From Acetobacter fallax (lineage in GTDB: Bacteria; Pseudomonadota; Alphaproteobacteria; Acetobacterales; Acetobacteraceae): a stretch of 32,477 nt of DNA. Shown here in pieces: positions 8,961 to 15,862 of this stretch. The DNA is taken from positions 1 through 32,477 of the forward strand of contig NZ_WOSX01000039.1 of the NCBI RefSeq assembly GCF_011516735.1, written 5' to 3'. The notes under the pieces were generated by a model, which saw nothing but the letters and a program-made list of their open reading frames with translations, was not told the DNA's origin and did no database searches. The position numbers were made by a program, and so were the translations under genes. Within the stretch, counting starts at the first letter, position 1; each line of letters begins with the position of its first letter.

Positions 8961-8996
8961 TTACTTGCCGGTTAATGGCCGGCATTTTTTGCCGGG
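8961..8996 (-). promoter_or_regulatory. Candidate fliF control region: CtrA-like box and CCGGCA palindrome
   Basis: TTAC-N7-TTAA occupies 8961-8975. The CtrA consensus in alphaproteobacteria is TTAA-N7-TTAA, so this is one mismatch from full. On the minus strand it is immediately preceded by the palindrome CCCGGCAAAAAATGCCGG (8979-8996). A weak -24/-12-like spacing (CGG-N10-GGC) overlaps both. In Caulobacter, fliF is CtrA-activated and FlbD-repressed through a site overlapping the promoter, and this arrangement would suit the same logic. The box is about 130 nt upstream of the fliF start codon. A one-mismatch match is expected by chance roughly once in seven regions of this size. Confidence 0.4.
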
Positions 8997-9151
8997 TGCA
9001 GGCGATATTTCCCTCTGGATCGCCATTTTTGGCTCAGCAGGCTTCACGATATGATAAAAGAATCGGGGAGATGCCTGTATTTATGGGCCGGGTCGGTCGG
9101 ACTCGGTTACCGCAGCCCGGCACCAGCGCCGCCCCGCAGCCGCTTTACATA

Positions 9152-9192
9152 TAAAATGCCGGTTCCCTCTGCCGGCCCGTTCAGGCCGGCAG
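9152..9192 (-). terminator. Putative terminator of fliK-flgD
   Basis: A perfect 9-bp hairpin, CTGCCGGCC (9169-9177) with GGCCGGCAG (9184-9192) and a 6-nt loop, begins 17 nt after the flgD stop. An alternative, shorter GCCGG/CCGGC stem on the minus strand is directly followed by ATTTTAT (9151-9157). The two stems share an arm and exclude each other. Either would end the minus-strand transcript, but the T-run is short. Confidence 0.5.
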
Positions 9193-9209
9193 ATCCCTGA
9201 GATAATTGT

Positions 9210-10007
9210 TTATGAAGAACTGGCTGACGATGATGACGACGACGAACTGGAAGAAGACGAGCTGGATGTGTTGTCAGAGAAGGACGTGACATCAGACATG
9301 TCGACGCTCGAAGCGCCCATCTGAACGTAAATCGAGCTGCCATTGCGGTCGACGCCTGTCACTGAGCCGGTTACCTGGAACGGCACAGCAGACGTATCGC
9401 CGGAACTGTCCATCGTCTCTATGCCAATGTTGTAAGACCCGTCAGCAAGCTGGCTTCCGCTGTCATCTTTGCCATCCCACGTCCACGTATTGGCACCCAC
9501 AGAGGATGTCAGTTCGGCGGTTTTTACCACGGTACCCGAACTGTTCGTCACGGCAATGGCAAGCGGCTCCGCCGATCCGGTCGTGAAGGATACATTCGCC
9601 TGCCCATTCTGGAGTGGCAGAACGCTCGTTGTTGCTGTAGCGGTCTTTCCGACCAGCGACATGTCACTCGATTGCTGACCATCCTGTGTCAGCGAAATAA
9701 GAGTTGTAAGATTGGTGTTGGTGTCAACCTGCTGCTGAACTCCTGCAAACTGTGCAAGTTCACTCGTGAATGTGTCGCTGCTCATAGGACTGCTGGGATC
9801 CTGATTTTTGAGCTGAGTCGTCAGCAATGTAAGAAATGTATTGAAATTACTGGTCAGAGACGAAAGTGCGCTTGTCCCCGCTGATGACGAATCAGTCGAA
9901 GCCGATGACGTCGCCGCACTGTTCGTTGATGCTGCATTCTGAGCAGAGGTCACTGCCGCCGTGAGCAGGCTGGCAGTCGAGGCCGTTGTTGATGTGGCGG
10001 TCACCAT
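9210..10007 (-). CDS. flgD: FlgD, hook-cap scaffold protein
   Basis: 265 residues. The Ser/Thr/Ala-rich first 45 residues lead into the conserved FlgD-N motif (NFNTFLTLLTTQLKNQDPSSPM, FTSELAQFAGVQQQVDTN). A FlgD-type Ig/Tudor region follows (SLVGKTATATT, WTWDGKDDSGSQLADGSYNI, VTGVDRNGSSIYVQMG). FlgD caps the growing hook and is shed when the hook is complete. The last 20 residues are almost all serine, a tail not usual for the family. The gene follows fliK after 13 nt, with AGGA about 9 nt before the ATG. The pairing with fliK fits a shared role in hook assembly. Confidence 0.93.
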   Translation of the reverse strand: MVTATSTTASTASLLTAAVTSAQNAASTNSAATSSASTDSSSAGTSALSSLTSNFNTFLTLLTTQLKNQDPSSPMSSDTFTSELAQFAGVQQQVDTNTNLTTLISLTQDGQQSSDMSLVGKTATATTSVLPLQNGQANVSFTTGSAEPLAIAVTNSSGTVVKTAELTSSVGANTWTWDGKDDSGSQLADGSYNIGIETMDSSGDTSAVPFQVTGSVTGVDRNGSSIYVQMGASSVDMSDVTSFSDNTSSSSSSSSSSSSSSASSS

Positions 10008-10020
10008 GATTGTTGATCCT

Positions 10021-12393
10021 TCAGACTGTTATGTTGACGCTGCCAGAGCGTGACGTGCTGGCTGAGGAGAAATAGGAGGCGTCGTCCGTCCGGGACGTAA
10101 GGCCTGCGGTAAGGACAGGAGATGCAGATGTCTGCGCGCCCCGGCTGTCCGGGCTGCCGCCCTGCCCCGAAAAGCCACTGAACTCACCGGAGAACGACCT
10201 GGTGCCGGTGCTGCCGTCCGATGATGAGCTAAACTGGGATGAATCCTGACCCGGGGAAGAAAAGCTGCCCGAATTGTCAGAGAGTCCGAAAGATATCTGC
10301 GCATTATCAGTCGATACCCCGGCACTTTCCAGCGCATGGACCAACTCGGACCGGTGAGACTGAAGTTCGTTCAGGGTCGTCAGCGCTTCTGTCCCGATAT
10401 GGATGAGAAGGCCGGACGTATCGCTGTCCCGGTCAATTGTGACATGCACCGGTGTCTGGTCATCGCTCATGGGAACGGTCAGACTTACTGCTGAACTTCC
10501 GCCCGCAGCCTGGCTGACTGCAATCGTTGGGATCGTGCCGTCAGCCAGACCACCTGCTGAGGACGTGCTGGCGCCGGTTGCGGCGTCGACATTAAATCCG
10601 GTCACCACATCTTGTGGAACAGTGCTTTCCGACACGGTAAACGCAGGAGCGGATACGCTACCCGTAGTCTGAACCTCGTGCCTTTTCTCCGGATAATCGC
10701 GTTCCCCACTCTGTTTTTCAGACGACGATGAATCGGCAGATGCAGACTGGTTCGTGTCAGCCACCGTACCATCTTGTGGTGCAGTCTTCGCCGCCTGCAT
10801 CTGCCCGACAGTCGAGGCTGACGCCTGCGTGCGTCGTGTGGACCGCCCGTTCTCAGTCGTTGTCCCGGCATTTTTGTCGCCATCTGATGCAGGCCCGGAT
10901 GTCATCGCTGCTGCAGACCCTGCGGTTGTCAGCGTTTGCGACAGCAAAGGCGTCGCCTGAACCGGAGAAACTGAAGCGACCTGAAGGGTATCATCCCCGT
11001 TTTCCGCCGCACTTGTTCCGGGCGTGGCCACAGGCTGCGACGTCACCATGTCAGTAGCTATAGCCGGCGAGTTCGTCCGGGCTGCGGAGGTCGCCTGTCC
11101 GCCCGATGCATCAGCGACCTGCGGGGCTTCCTTCAGTGCTGTCGCCTGGTTGCTGCCCACCGACGATGAAACCTGCCAGGCCTGTTGCGGCTCAGCCGCT
11201 GTCGTAGCTGTCGGACTGACCGCAGACCCGGTCGCGCCAGTCAGCGCCGTTGCTACATTATCGACGCCTGAGGAGGAGCCTGTCGCAGCGTTCGCATCTG
11301 TCAGCCCGCTTACCATCAGTGCGGTCTGAGCGACACTCATCGTCCCGCCATTTCCTGTAAGCTGAGATGTTATCGTCCCGGCCGTCGGCGTGGATGCTGC
11401 ACCGGAAGATGCTCCCTGTGTTGCCGTGGCACTCTGTCCGGCTGCTTGCGGCCAGAGAGTGTCAGAAGTGACCGACGGTGCCCCCTGCAAAGCAGACAGC
11501 ACCTCATCGTTCGCTTTCCCCCCCGAAGAGGACATCGTGACCGCCTGCTTTGTCACCGTGTCACCAGAAAGTGCTGATCCTGTTCCGCTCGCCACATCCG
11601 TCGTCTGAACACCAGCTGTGACGGATGCATTCTGCGTAACATCCTTCTGAACGGTCAAAGCATCTGCCGCAGCAGCCCCGCCGGAGCCAGTCACTGCCGT
11701 CACAGACAAGTCCCCGCCAGTTGTATCGGACGCTGTAAACACCGGCACCCGATCTTCCGCGCCCGGCCCGACCATAACCGCAAGACCGGGATCATTCCCC
11801 GTCAGGTCCGTCGTCTGGGTGGCGGCAGCAACGGAACCGGAATCCTCAGCCGTGTCTTTTTTCTTTTTGCCGGAAGATGTTTCCCCCGACCCTGATGTCT
11901 TTCCACCAGACGCGATCACATCATTGCCCGCCGATTGCCTGGCAGTACCGGCAGCAACCACTTCGGTCTGTGTCACAACCCGGTCAGGGGCTGCTTCGGG
12001 AGCGATGTCTGTCTTAGCCGTAACGCTGCTGCCTGCCCCCGAAGAGCCACCGGAACCACCCTTCGTGACATCGGCAGACCCCGCAATCGCGGACAAATCA
12101 GACACAGAACCGCTCACTCCCTGGCTTGTACTGGCGGGAGGCAGCGTAGACGAAGTCCCGCTAACTGTTCCCGTCGAAGACTGTACGACAGAGGAATTAA
12201 CCGGGCGTATATCGCCCGTGCTGCTCACGGAACTGCTTTTCAGAAGAGAGACGACAGTATCAGAGAATGCAGACGAGGTCGTTGTCGCTGCCTTTGAAGC
12301 CGTGACGCCCCGGGACCGGTTTCCGGCAGAAGCAGCCGCTCCTTTCCCCCTGGGGCTGTTTCCCGAAGACATCGATGTCAGCACACTCGCCAT
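10021..12393 (-). CDS. fliK: FliK-like hook-length control protein, very long and low-complexity
   Basis: 790 residues, about twice the usual FliK length (around 400). Some 600 N-terminal residues are dominated by S, T, G, A, V and Q with hardly any aromatic residues, consistent with an extended secreted ruler. A recognisable Flg_hook-like region lies near 630-715 (VSLTVPMSDDQTPVHVTIDR, SGLLIHIGTEALTTLNELQS, LVHALESAGV). A Ser/Gly-rich tail ends GSVNITV. FliK measures the hook and switches FlhB export specificity. Identification uses the C-terminal domain plus position next to flgD and opposite flgE. GGGAG lies about 6 nt before the ATG, and a sigma-54 promoter lies just upstream. Large open frames on the opposite strand here are artefacts of the composition. 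Confidence 0.85.
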   Translation of the reverse strand: MASVLTSMSSGNSPRGKGAAASAGNRSRGVTASKAATTTSSAFSDTVVSLLKSSSVSSTGDIRPVNSSVVQSSTGTVSGTSSTLPPASTSQGVSGSVSDLSAIAGSADVTKGGSGGSSGAGSSVTAKTDIAPEAAPDRVVTQTEVVAAGTARQSAGNDVIASGGKTSGSGETSSGKKKKDTAEDSGSVAAATQTTDLTGNDPGLAVMVGPGAEDRVPVFTASDTTGGDLSVTAVTGSGGAAAADALTVQKDVTQNASVTAGVQTTDVASGTGSALSGDTVTKQAVTMSSSGGKANDEVLSALQGAPSVTSDTLWPQAAGQSATATQGASSGAASTPTAGTITSQLTGNGGTMSVAQTALMVSGLTDANAATGSSSGVDNVATALTGATGSAVSPTATTAAEPQQAWQVSSSVGSNQATALKEAPQVADASGGQATSAARTNSPAIATDMVTSQPVATPGTSAAENGDDTLQVASVSPVQATPLLSQTLTTAGSAAAMTSGPASDGDKNAGTTTENGRSTRRTQASASTVGQMQAAKTAPQDGTVADTNQSASADSSSSEKQSGERDYPEKRHEVQTTGSVSAPAFTVSESTVPQDVVTGFNVDAATGASTSSAGGLADGTIPTIAVSQAAGGSSAVSLTVPMSDDQTPVHVTIDRDSDTSGLLIHIGTEALTTLNELQSHRSELVHALESAGVSTDNAQISFGLSDNSGSFSSPGQDSSQFSSSSDGSTGTRSFSGEFSGFSGQGGSPDSRGAQTSASPVLTAGLTSRTDDASYFSSASTSRSGSVNITV

Positions 12394-12430
12394 AACAACT
12401 CCCGATCGTTTGGTCCCGATCAGTTATGAT

Positions 12431-12445
12431 GCAAGTTTCGGGCCA
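12431..12445 (-). promoter_or_regulatory. Sigma-54 promoter of fliK-flgD
   Basis: The minus strand reads TGGCCCGAAACTTGC, against the consensus TGGCACGN4TTGC: one mismatch outside the N4 spacer, with the invariant GG and GC ten bases apart. The fliK ATG is 38 nt downstream, leaving a short leader with GGGAG as the ribosome binding site. FlbD, encoded in the same cluster, is the expected activator. Confidence 0.8.
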
Positions 12446-12502
12446 CAGCACTGTCCGGCTTATTTCAGCCATTCCAGGGCGGCTATCCCATCCTTTGAAG
12501 TA

Positions 12503-12520
12503 TAATGACCCAGGTCATTA
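12503..12520. promoter_or_regulatory. 18-bp palindrome, candidate operator or enhancer
   Basis: TAATGACC-CA-GGTCATTA has perfect 8-bp arms around two bases. It lies 58 bp upstream of the fliK -24 element and about 160 bp upstream of the flgE -24 element. Enhancer-binding proteins act from such distances, so one dimer site could serve both promoters. FlbD is one candidate binder, and a separate repressor is another. No second copy was found in the window. Confidence 0.55.
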
Positions 12521-12678
12521 ATTGCCGCGTAGGCACAATATGCCGGGTGATTTTTGTCCATTCGGACTGCTGCCCGGCTTATCCCACCAGCAAAACCCCG
12601 GATCCGACATCGCCGACAGTGGCGGAAAACCGCAACGATATCCCGAATGGCAGGAATAAATCACGCCCGGGGCCGCTG

Positions 12679-12694
12679 TGGCACGGTTCCTGCA
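12679..12694 (+). promoter_or_regulatory. Sigma-54 promoter of flgE-flgK-flgL
   Basis: TGGCACGGTTCCTGCA matches TGGCACGN4TTGCA with a single mismatch (C for the first T of TTGC) and correct GG/GC spacing. The expected start of transcription is near 12705, giving a leader of about 50 nt before the flgE ATG at 12757. It faces away from the fliK promoter. Confidence 0.82.
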
Positions 12695-12713
12695 TCACTC
12701 CTTTCATCGTGGC

Positions 12714-12750
12714 CTGCCGGCGCCCTGTTCCCGGCAGCCGGCTTAAGGAG
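12714..12750 (+). promoter_or_regulatory. flgE leader hairpin and ribosome binding site
   Basis: CTGCCGG (12714-12720) pairs with CCGGCAG (12731-12737) across a 10-nt loop, in the untranslated leader between the predicted transcription start and AAGGAG (12745-12750). The AAGGAG lies 6 nt before ATG 12757 and fixes that start over the in-frame codons upstream. The hairpin ends 7 nt before the ribosome binding site, so it could influence translation or mRNA stability. Confidence 0.55.
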
Positions 12751-12756
12751 TGCTTC

Positions 12757-14142
12757 ATGTCGATTTTCAATTCGCTGACGACCGCCACCGCAGGCATCAA
12801 TGCCCAGTCCACGGCATTCACCAATCTGAGTAATAACATCGCAAACAGCCAGACGGTTGGCTACAAGGCTTCTGAAACCAGCTTTCAGGATTTCGTCTCG
12901 AATTCACTCTCAACGCCTTCCACGCAGGCCGTATCTGACGGCGTTGGTGCCGTAACAACCTCGCAGACCCAGCAGCAGGGCACGATTTCAACGAGCACGA
13001 ATGCCCTCGCGGTTGCTATTTCAGGCAATGGCTTCTTCGATGTTGTCAAGCCATCAGGTCAGGCTACATCCGGAACAGAGGCTTTCGGTGGCCAGCAATA
13101 TTTTACGCGAAACGGTGACTTTTCCACAGATAAAAACGGTTATCTGGTCAATACATCCGGATATTATCTTGAAGGCTACCAGGCTGATCCAAAAACAGGA
13201 ACTTTGTCGACATCGCTGACGACTTTACAGGCTTCGGATATCGCTTTCCGTCCGACCGAAACAACAACGCTTACGACGGCCGGGACACTCACTTCCGGCT
13301 CTGCGACGTCCAGTGAAGAGACGGTTTACGATTCGGAAGGAAACGCTCATAGCCTGGATGTCAGCTGGTCAACTCCCACGCCAGATCCTTCTACGGGTGG
13401 CTGGACGTCAACGGTTTCGTTCGCGCTTCCCTCTACAGAGCCGGCAGCCGGCGCAACAGATTCATCAGGTTATGCATTGCCTGTAATGAGTCTTTCAACC
13501 CCGGCGCCAACATACACTGTATCATTCGATTCGAGTGGAAACATTACCTCAGTAACAGACAGTTCAGGACAGGCTGTCGGAACGGGATACAGCGGGTCAG
13601 CAGCTTCGCTGCCTGTGGATCTGACGTTTACAAGCGGAACATCAGCAACCCAGAAGACCGATACGTCAACGACGCAGACGGTTAATCTGGATATCGGTAA
13701 TATCGGAAGCTCAGCCGGAATAACTGTTCCTGTTTCGGGGGCAACGTCCACGCCGGTCACGCTGACAAGCGACAGCGCAACATCCGCAACGTATGAAGGT
13801 CTTGCGATGCAGACAGATGGCTCTGTTCTGGCAACCTTCAGTAATGGTGACACTCAGCTTGTCGGAAAAATCGCTCTGTCATCCTTCAATAATGCCGATG
13901 GCCTGATGGCGGTAGACGGCCAGGCATATGTTGCGACATCTGACTCGGGATCCGCCAGAACAGGCATGGTTGGCGCAAACGGAACGGGTTCTCTCGAAAC
14001 ATCCTCGACGGAATCTTCCACGACCGATCTGACATCCGACCTCTCCAATCTGATCGTGACACAGGAAGCTTATTCAGCGAACACGAAAGTCGTGACGACC
14101 GCCGACACTTTGCTTCAGGCCACCATCGCGATGATCCGGTAA
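12757..14142 (+). CDS. flgE: FlgE, flagellar hook protein
   Basis: 461 residues from ATG 12757, chosen because of AAGGAG upstream and the conserved opening MSIFNSLTTATAGINAQSTA. The N-terminal rod/hook motif reads NLSNNIANSQTVGYKASET. The central FlgE domains follow (GNGFFDVVKPSG, YFTRNGDFSTDKNGYLVN, TVYDSEGNAHSLDVSW). The C-terminal D0 helix reads LSNLIVTQEAYSANTKVVTTADTLLQATIAMIR. The protein polymerises into the hook. It is strikingly rich in Ser/Thr and poor in Lys/Arg through the surface-exposed middle. It is the first gene of the plus-strand operon. Confidence 0.97.
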   Translation: MSIFNSLTTATAGINAQSTAFTNLSNNIANSQTVGYKASETSFQDFVSNSLSTPSTQAVSDGVGAVTTSQTQQQGTISTSTNALAVAISGNGFFDVVKPSGQATSGTEAFGGQQYFTRNGDFSTDKNGYLVNTSGYYLEGYQADPKTGTLSTSLTTLQASDIAFRPTETTTLTTAGTLTSGSATSSEETVYDSEGNAHSLDVSWSTPTPDPSTGGWTSTVSFALPSTEPAAGATDSSGYALPVMSLSTPAPTYTVSFDSSGNITSVTDSSGQAVGTGYSGSAASLPVDLTFTSGTSATQKTDTSTTQTVNLDIGNIGSSAGITVPVSGATSTPVTLTSDSATSATYEGLAMQTDGSVLATFSNGDTQLVGKIALSSFNNADGLMAVDGQAYVATSDSGSARTGMVGANGTGSLETSSTESSTTDLTSDLSNLIVTQEAYSANTKVVTTADTLLQATIAMIR

Positions 14143-14162
14143 CGCTCATTTACATCTTCTTC

Positions 14163-14208
14163 ATCCGGGTAGGGCAGCATGAAAACCATGCGGGAGCCTT
14201 GCCCGGAT
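14163..14208 (+). terminator. Compound hairpin after flgE
   Basis: An outer stem ATCCGGG/CCCGGAT (14163-14169 and 14202-14208) encloses an inner stem GCATG-AAAAC-CATGC (14177-14191). It begins 20 nt after the flgE stop. The following bases are only moderately T-rich, so it may be a partial terminator or an mRNA-stabilising element that keeps hook protein more abundant than FlgK and FlgL. Confidence 0.45.
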
Positions 14209-14217
14209 TAATCTGAT

Positions 14218-14249
14218 TGTCAGGCCTGGTCGGGTGCCGGACCCTGACA
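14218..14249 (+). promoter_or_regulatory. Second hairpin between flgE and flgK
   Basis: TGTCAG (14218-14223) pairs with CTGACA (14244-14249), and GGTC pairs with GACC inside, with a 4-nt bulge on the 5' side. It lies about 50 nt before the flgK start. I see no -24/-12 promoter here, so flgK is probably read from the flgE promoter and this structure may act on the transcript. Confidence 0.35.
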
Positions 14250-14300
14250 CACTCCGCATCATTGATCGTGACGACGGAGTTTTTGCCGGAGCTGGTGATC

Positions 14301-15857
14301 ATGGATCTGAATTCATCACTGTCGATAGCAACCAGCGGTCTTGAGGGCACGCAATACGCCCTCGGCGTACTGTCACAAAACGTGTCCAACGCCAGCACCA
14401 CAGGGTATGTTGAAGAGGTCGCCAACCTTAATTCGAAAGATACCACGGGAACCGGCTCAGGCGTGCAGATCGGTCTCACGACCCGAAACGTCAACGACGC
14501 CCTCGAAGCCGGTCTTTACACGCAGAATGCAACTGTCGAAGCACTAACGGTGAAAGATAACTCTCTTTCTGCCATCACGGCTTTGCAGGGATCAACGAGC
14601 TCGGATTCAGGCTCCAGCGCGACTCTTTCCGACGAACTCGGCAACGTATCGAATGCCCTCACATCCCTCGTGTCAAATCCGACGGATGCCACGGCGCAGG
14701 CAACTGTCATATCTGATGCAGAATCACTGACCAGTACTGTCAGCACGCTTTCGTCAGCCTATCAGACGCAACGCCAGAGTGCGGAAGATTCGATCGTGAC
14801 TGGCGTATCCAGTATTAATACCGATCTCACCACAATCGGATCTATCTCACAGCAAATTATGGCACTCAAGGTGCAGGGTGCCAGCGTAGCTGATCTGGAA
14901 AACCAGCGTGCTTCAGTCATGTCAGATCTGTCGTCAAAACTTTCAGTCACATTCACTGAAACATCAAAAGGCGACATGCTGGTTAAAACAGACAACGGGA
15001 CTCAGTTGCCAACGGAACCGGATGCCAGCTCAGGCATCGAAACACCTTCATCGACATGGCCTCTTTCGACCGAAAGCATCACACTTTCCACAGCATCCGC
15101 GTATTCGGCATCGACCAGTTCAACAAACGGTATTCCGGGGATCGATCTGACGATCAACGGAACAGCAACAGATATTACCTCCAGTCTGACCGGAGGCAGC
15201 CTCGGTGCAAACATTGATCTCCGGGACAATGTTTATCCAAAGATGCAGGCACAGCTGGACTCATTTTCCTATGCGCTGGCTAACCGGTTTCAGTCCTCGG
15301 GACTTGCCCTGTTCACCAGCAGCGCAAACAGCATGACTTTTTCAGGTGGCACGACACTTGCTTCCGATGGCTCAATAGCGACGGCGGACAGCAACACTGT
15401 CACAAGCACCAATATTACAGGTCTGTCGAGTACACTTCAGGTCAATCCATCATTTACTGATGACACATCTCTGCTGGCTCCTGATGGCAGCACGACAACT
15501 GTCCAGAAAGTGCTTTCAACAGCCTTGGGTTCCGCGTCAGGCGATGTGTCCGGAGATCTGGCCGCTCCCACTTCGTCGGGCAGTATTCAGGTCGGTTACA
15601 GCGGCGCCAGCAGCCTGAGCAGTCTGGCAACAACGCTGACCTCCACGCAGGCCGCTGTTGCCGCAACGGCAACCTCTTCTCTGTCCACAGCCACTTCTGT
15701 TCAGACGAGCCTCTCGACAAAAGTTTCTAATGTCTCAGGCGTGAATGTGGATAACGAGATGTCAAATATGATCGCTCTTCAGAATGCCTATACCGCAAAT
15801 GCGAAAGTCGTCACTGTGGTGCAGACAATGTGGACAGCTCTTCTGGATGCGGTGTAA
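14301..15857 (+). CDS. flgK: FlgK, hook-filament junction protein 1
   Basis: 518 residues from ATG 14301 (GGAG 9 nt upstream). The opening MDLNSSLSIATSGLEGTQYALGVLSQNVSNASTTGYVEE is the standard FlgK D0 helix and rod motif. An upstream in-frame ATG at 14217 would add 28 residues without family similarity. The body includes ISQQIMALKVQGASVADLENQR and LDSFSYALANRFQ. The C-terminus is NVDNEMSNMIALQNAYTANAKVVTVVQTMWTALLDAV, the classic axial D0 helix. It joins hook to filament. The middle is Ser/Thr-rich with few basic residues. Confidence 0.96.
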   Translation: MDLNSSLSIATSGLEGTQYALGVLSQNVSNASTTGYVEEVANLNSKDTTGTGSGVQIGLTTRNVNDALEAGLYTQNATVEALTVKDNSLSAITALQGSTSSDSGSSATLSDELGNVSNALTSLVSNPTDATAQATVISDAESLTSTVSTLSSAYQTQRQSAEDSIVTGVSSINTDLTTIGSISQQIMALKVQGASVADLENQRASVMSDLSSKLSVTFTETSKGDMLVKTDNGTQLPTEPDASSGIETPSSTWPLSTESITLSTASAYSASTSSTNGIPGIDLTINGTATDITSSLTGGSLGANIDLRDNVYPKMQAQLDSFSYALANRFQSSGLALFTSSANSMTFSGGTTLASDGSIATADSNTVTSTNITGLSSTLQVNPSFTDDTSLLAPDGSTTTVQKVLSTALGSASGDVSGDLAAPTSSGSIQVGYSGASSLSSLATTLTSTQAAVAATATSSLSTATSVQTSLSTKVSNVSGVNVDNEMSNMIALQNAYTANAKVVTVVQTMWTALLDAV

Positions 15858-15862
15858 TAATC

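Larger units (their letters stand above)
8830..9209. other. Intergenic region between fliF and flgD (380 nt)
   Basis: No reading frame here looks coding. The part near fliF (8,940-9,000) holds a CtrA-like half-site pair and a CCGGCA/TGCCGG palindrome, and probably contains the fliF promoter. The part near flgD (9,150-9,195) holds overlapping hairpins that probably end the fliK-flgD transcript. The hexamer TGCCGG or its complement occurs seven times (8966, 8979, 8990, 9117, 9157, 9170, 9186). A plus-strand hairpin 8966-8984 followed by six T has terminator shape, but no plus-strand gene precedes it. Confidence 0.6.
12394..12756. other. Divergent control region between fliK and flgE (363 nt)
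   Basis: This non-coding stretch drives fliK-flgD leftward and flgE-flgK-flgL rightward. It contains one sigma-54 promoter in each direction, an 18-bp palindrome between them, three TGCCGG/CCGGCA hexamers (12541, 12715, 12731) and a hairpin in the flgE leader. An open frame runs in phase from 12505 into flgE, but the region upstream of 12757 has no FlgE similarity. Confidence 0.75.

Noticed and set aside
8966..8990. Plus-strand hairpin TGCCGG-N7-CCGGCA followed by six T as an intrinsic terminator
   Set aside because: Terminator-shaped, but no plus-strand gene or plausible small RNA precedes it. It coincides with the fliF control region, so it is treated there instead.
10403..12505. Long plus-strand reading frames opposite fliK (for example 11819-12505 and 11024-11329)
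   Set aside because: They mirror the low-complexity Ser/Thr/Ala codons of fliK, give Pro/Ala/Val-rich translations without family features and lack ribosome binding sites.
12505..12756. Extending flgE upstream to 12505
   Set aside because: The extra 84 codons have no FlgE similarity, cover the sigma-54 promoter and leader hairpin, and the AAGGAG before 12757 fixes the start.
14143..14300. A separate sigma-54 promoter for flgK
   Set aside because: I checked GG-N10-GC spacings across the gap and found none acceptable.
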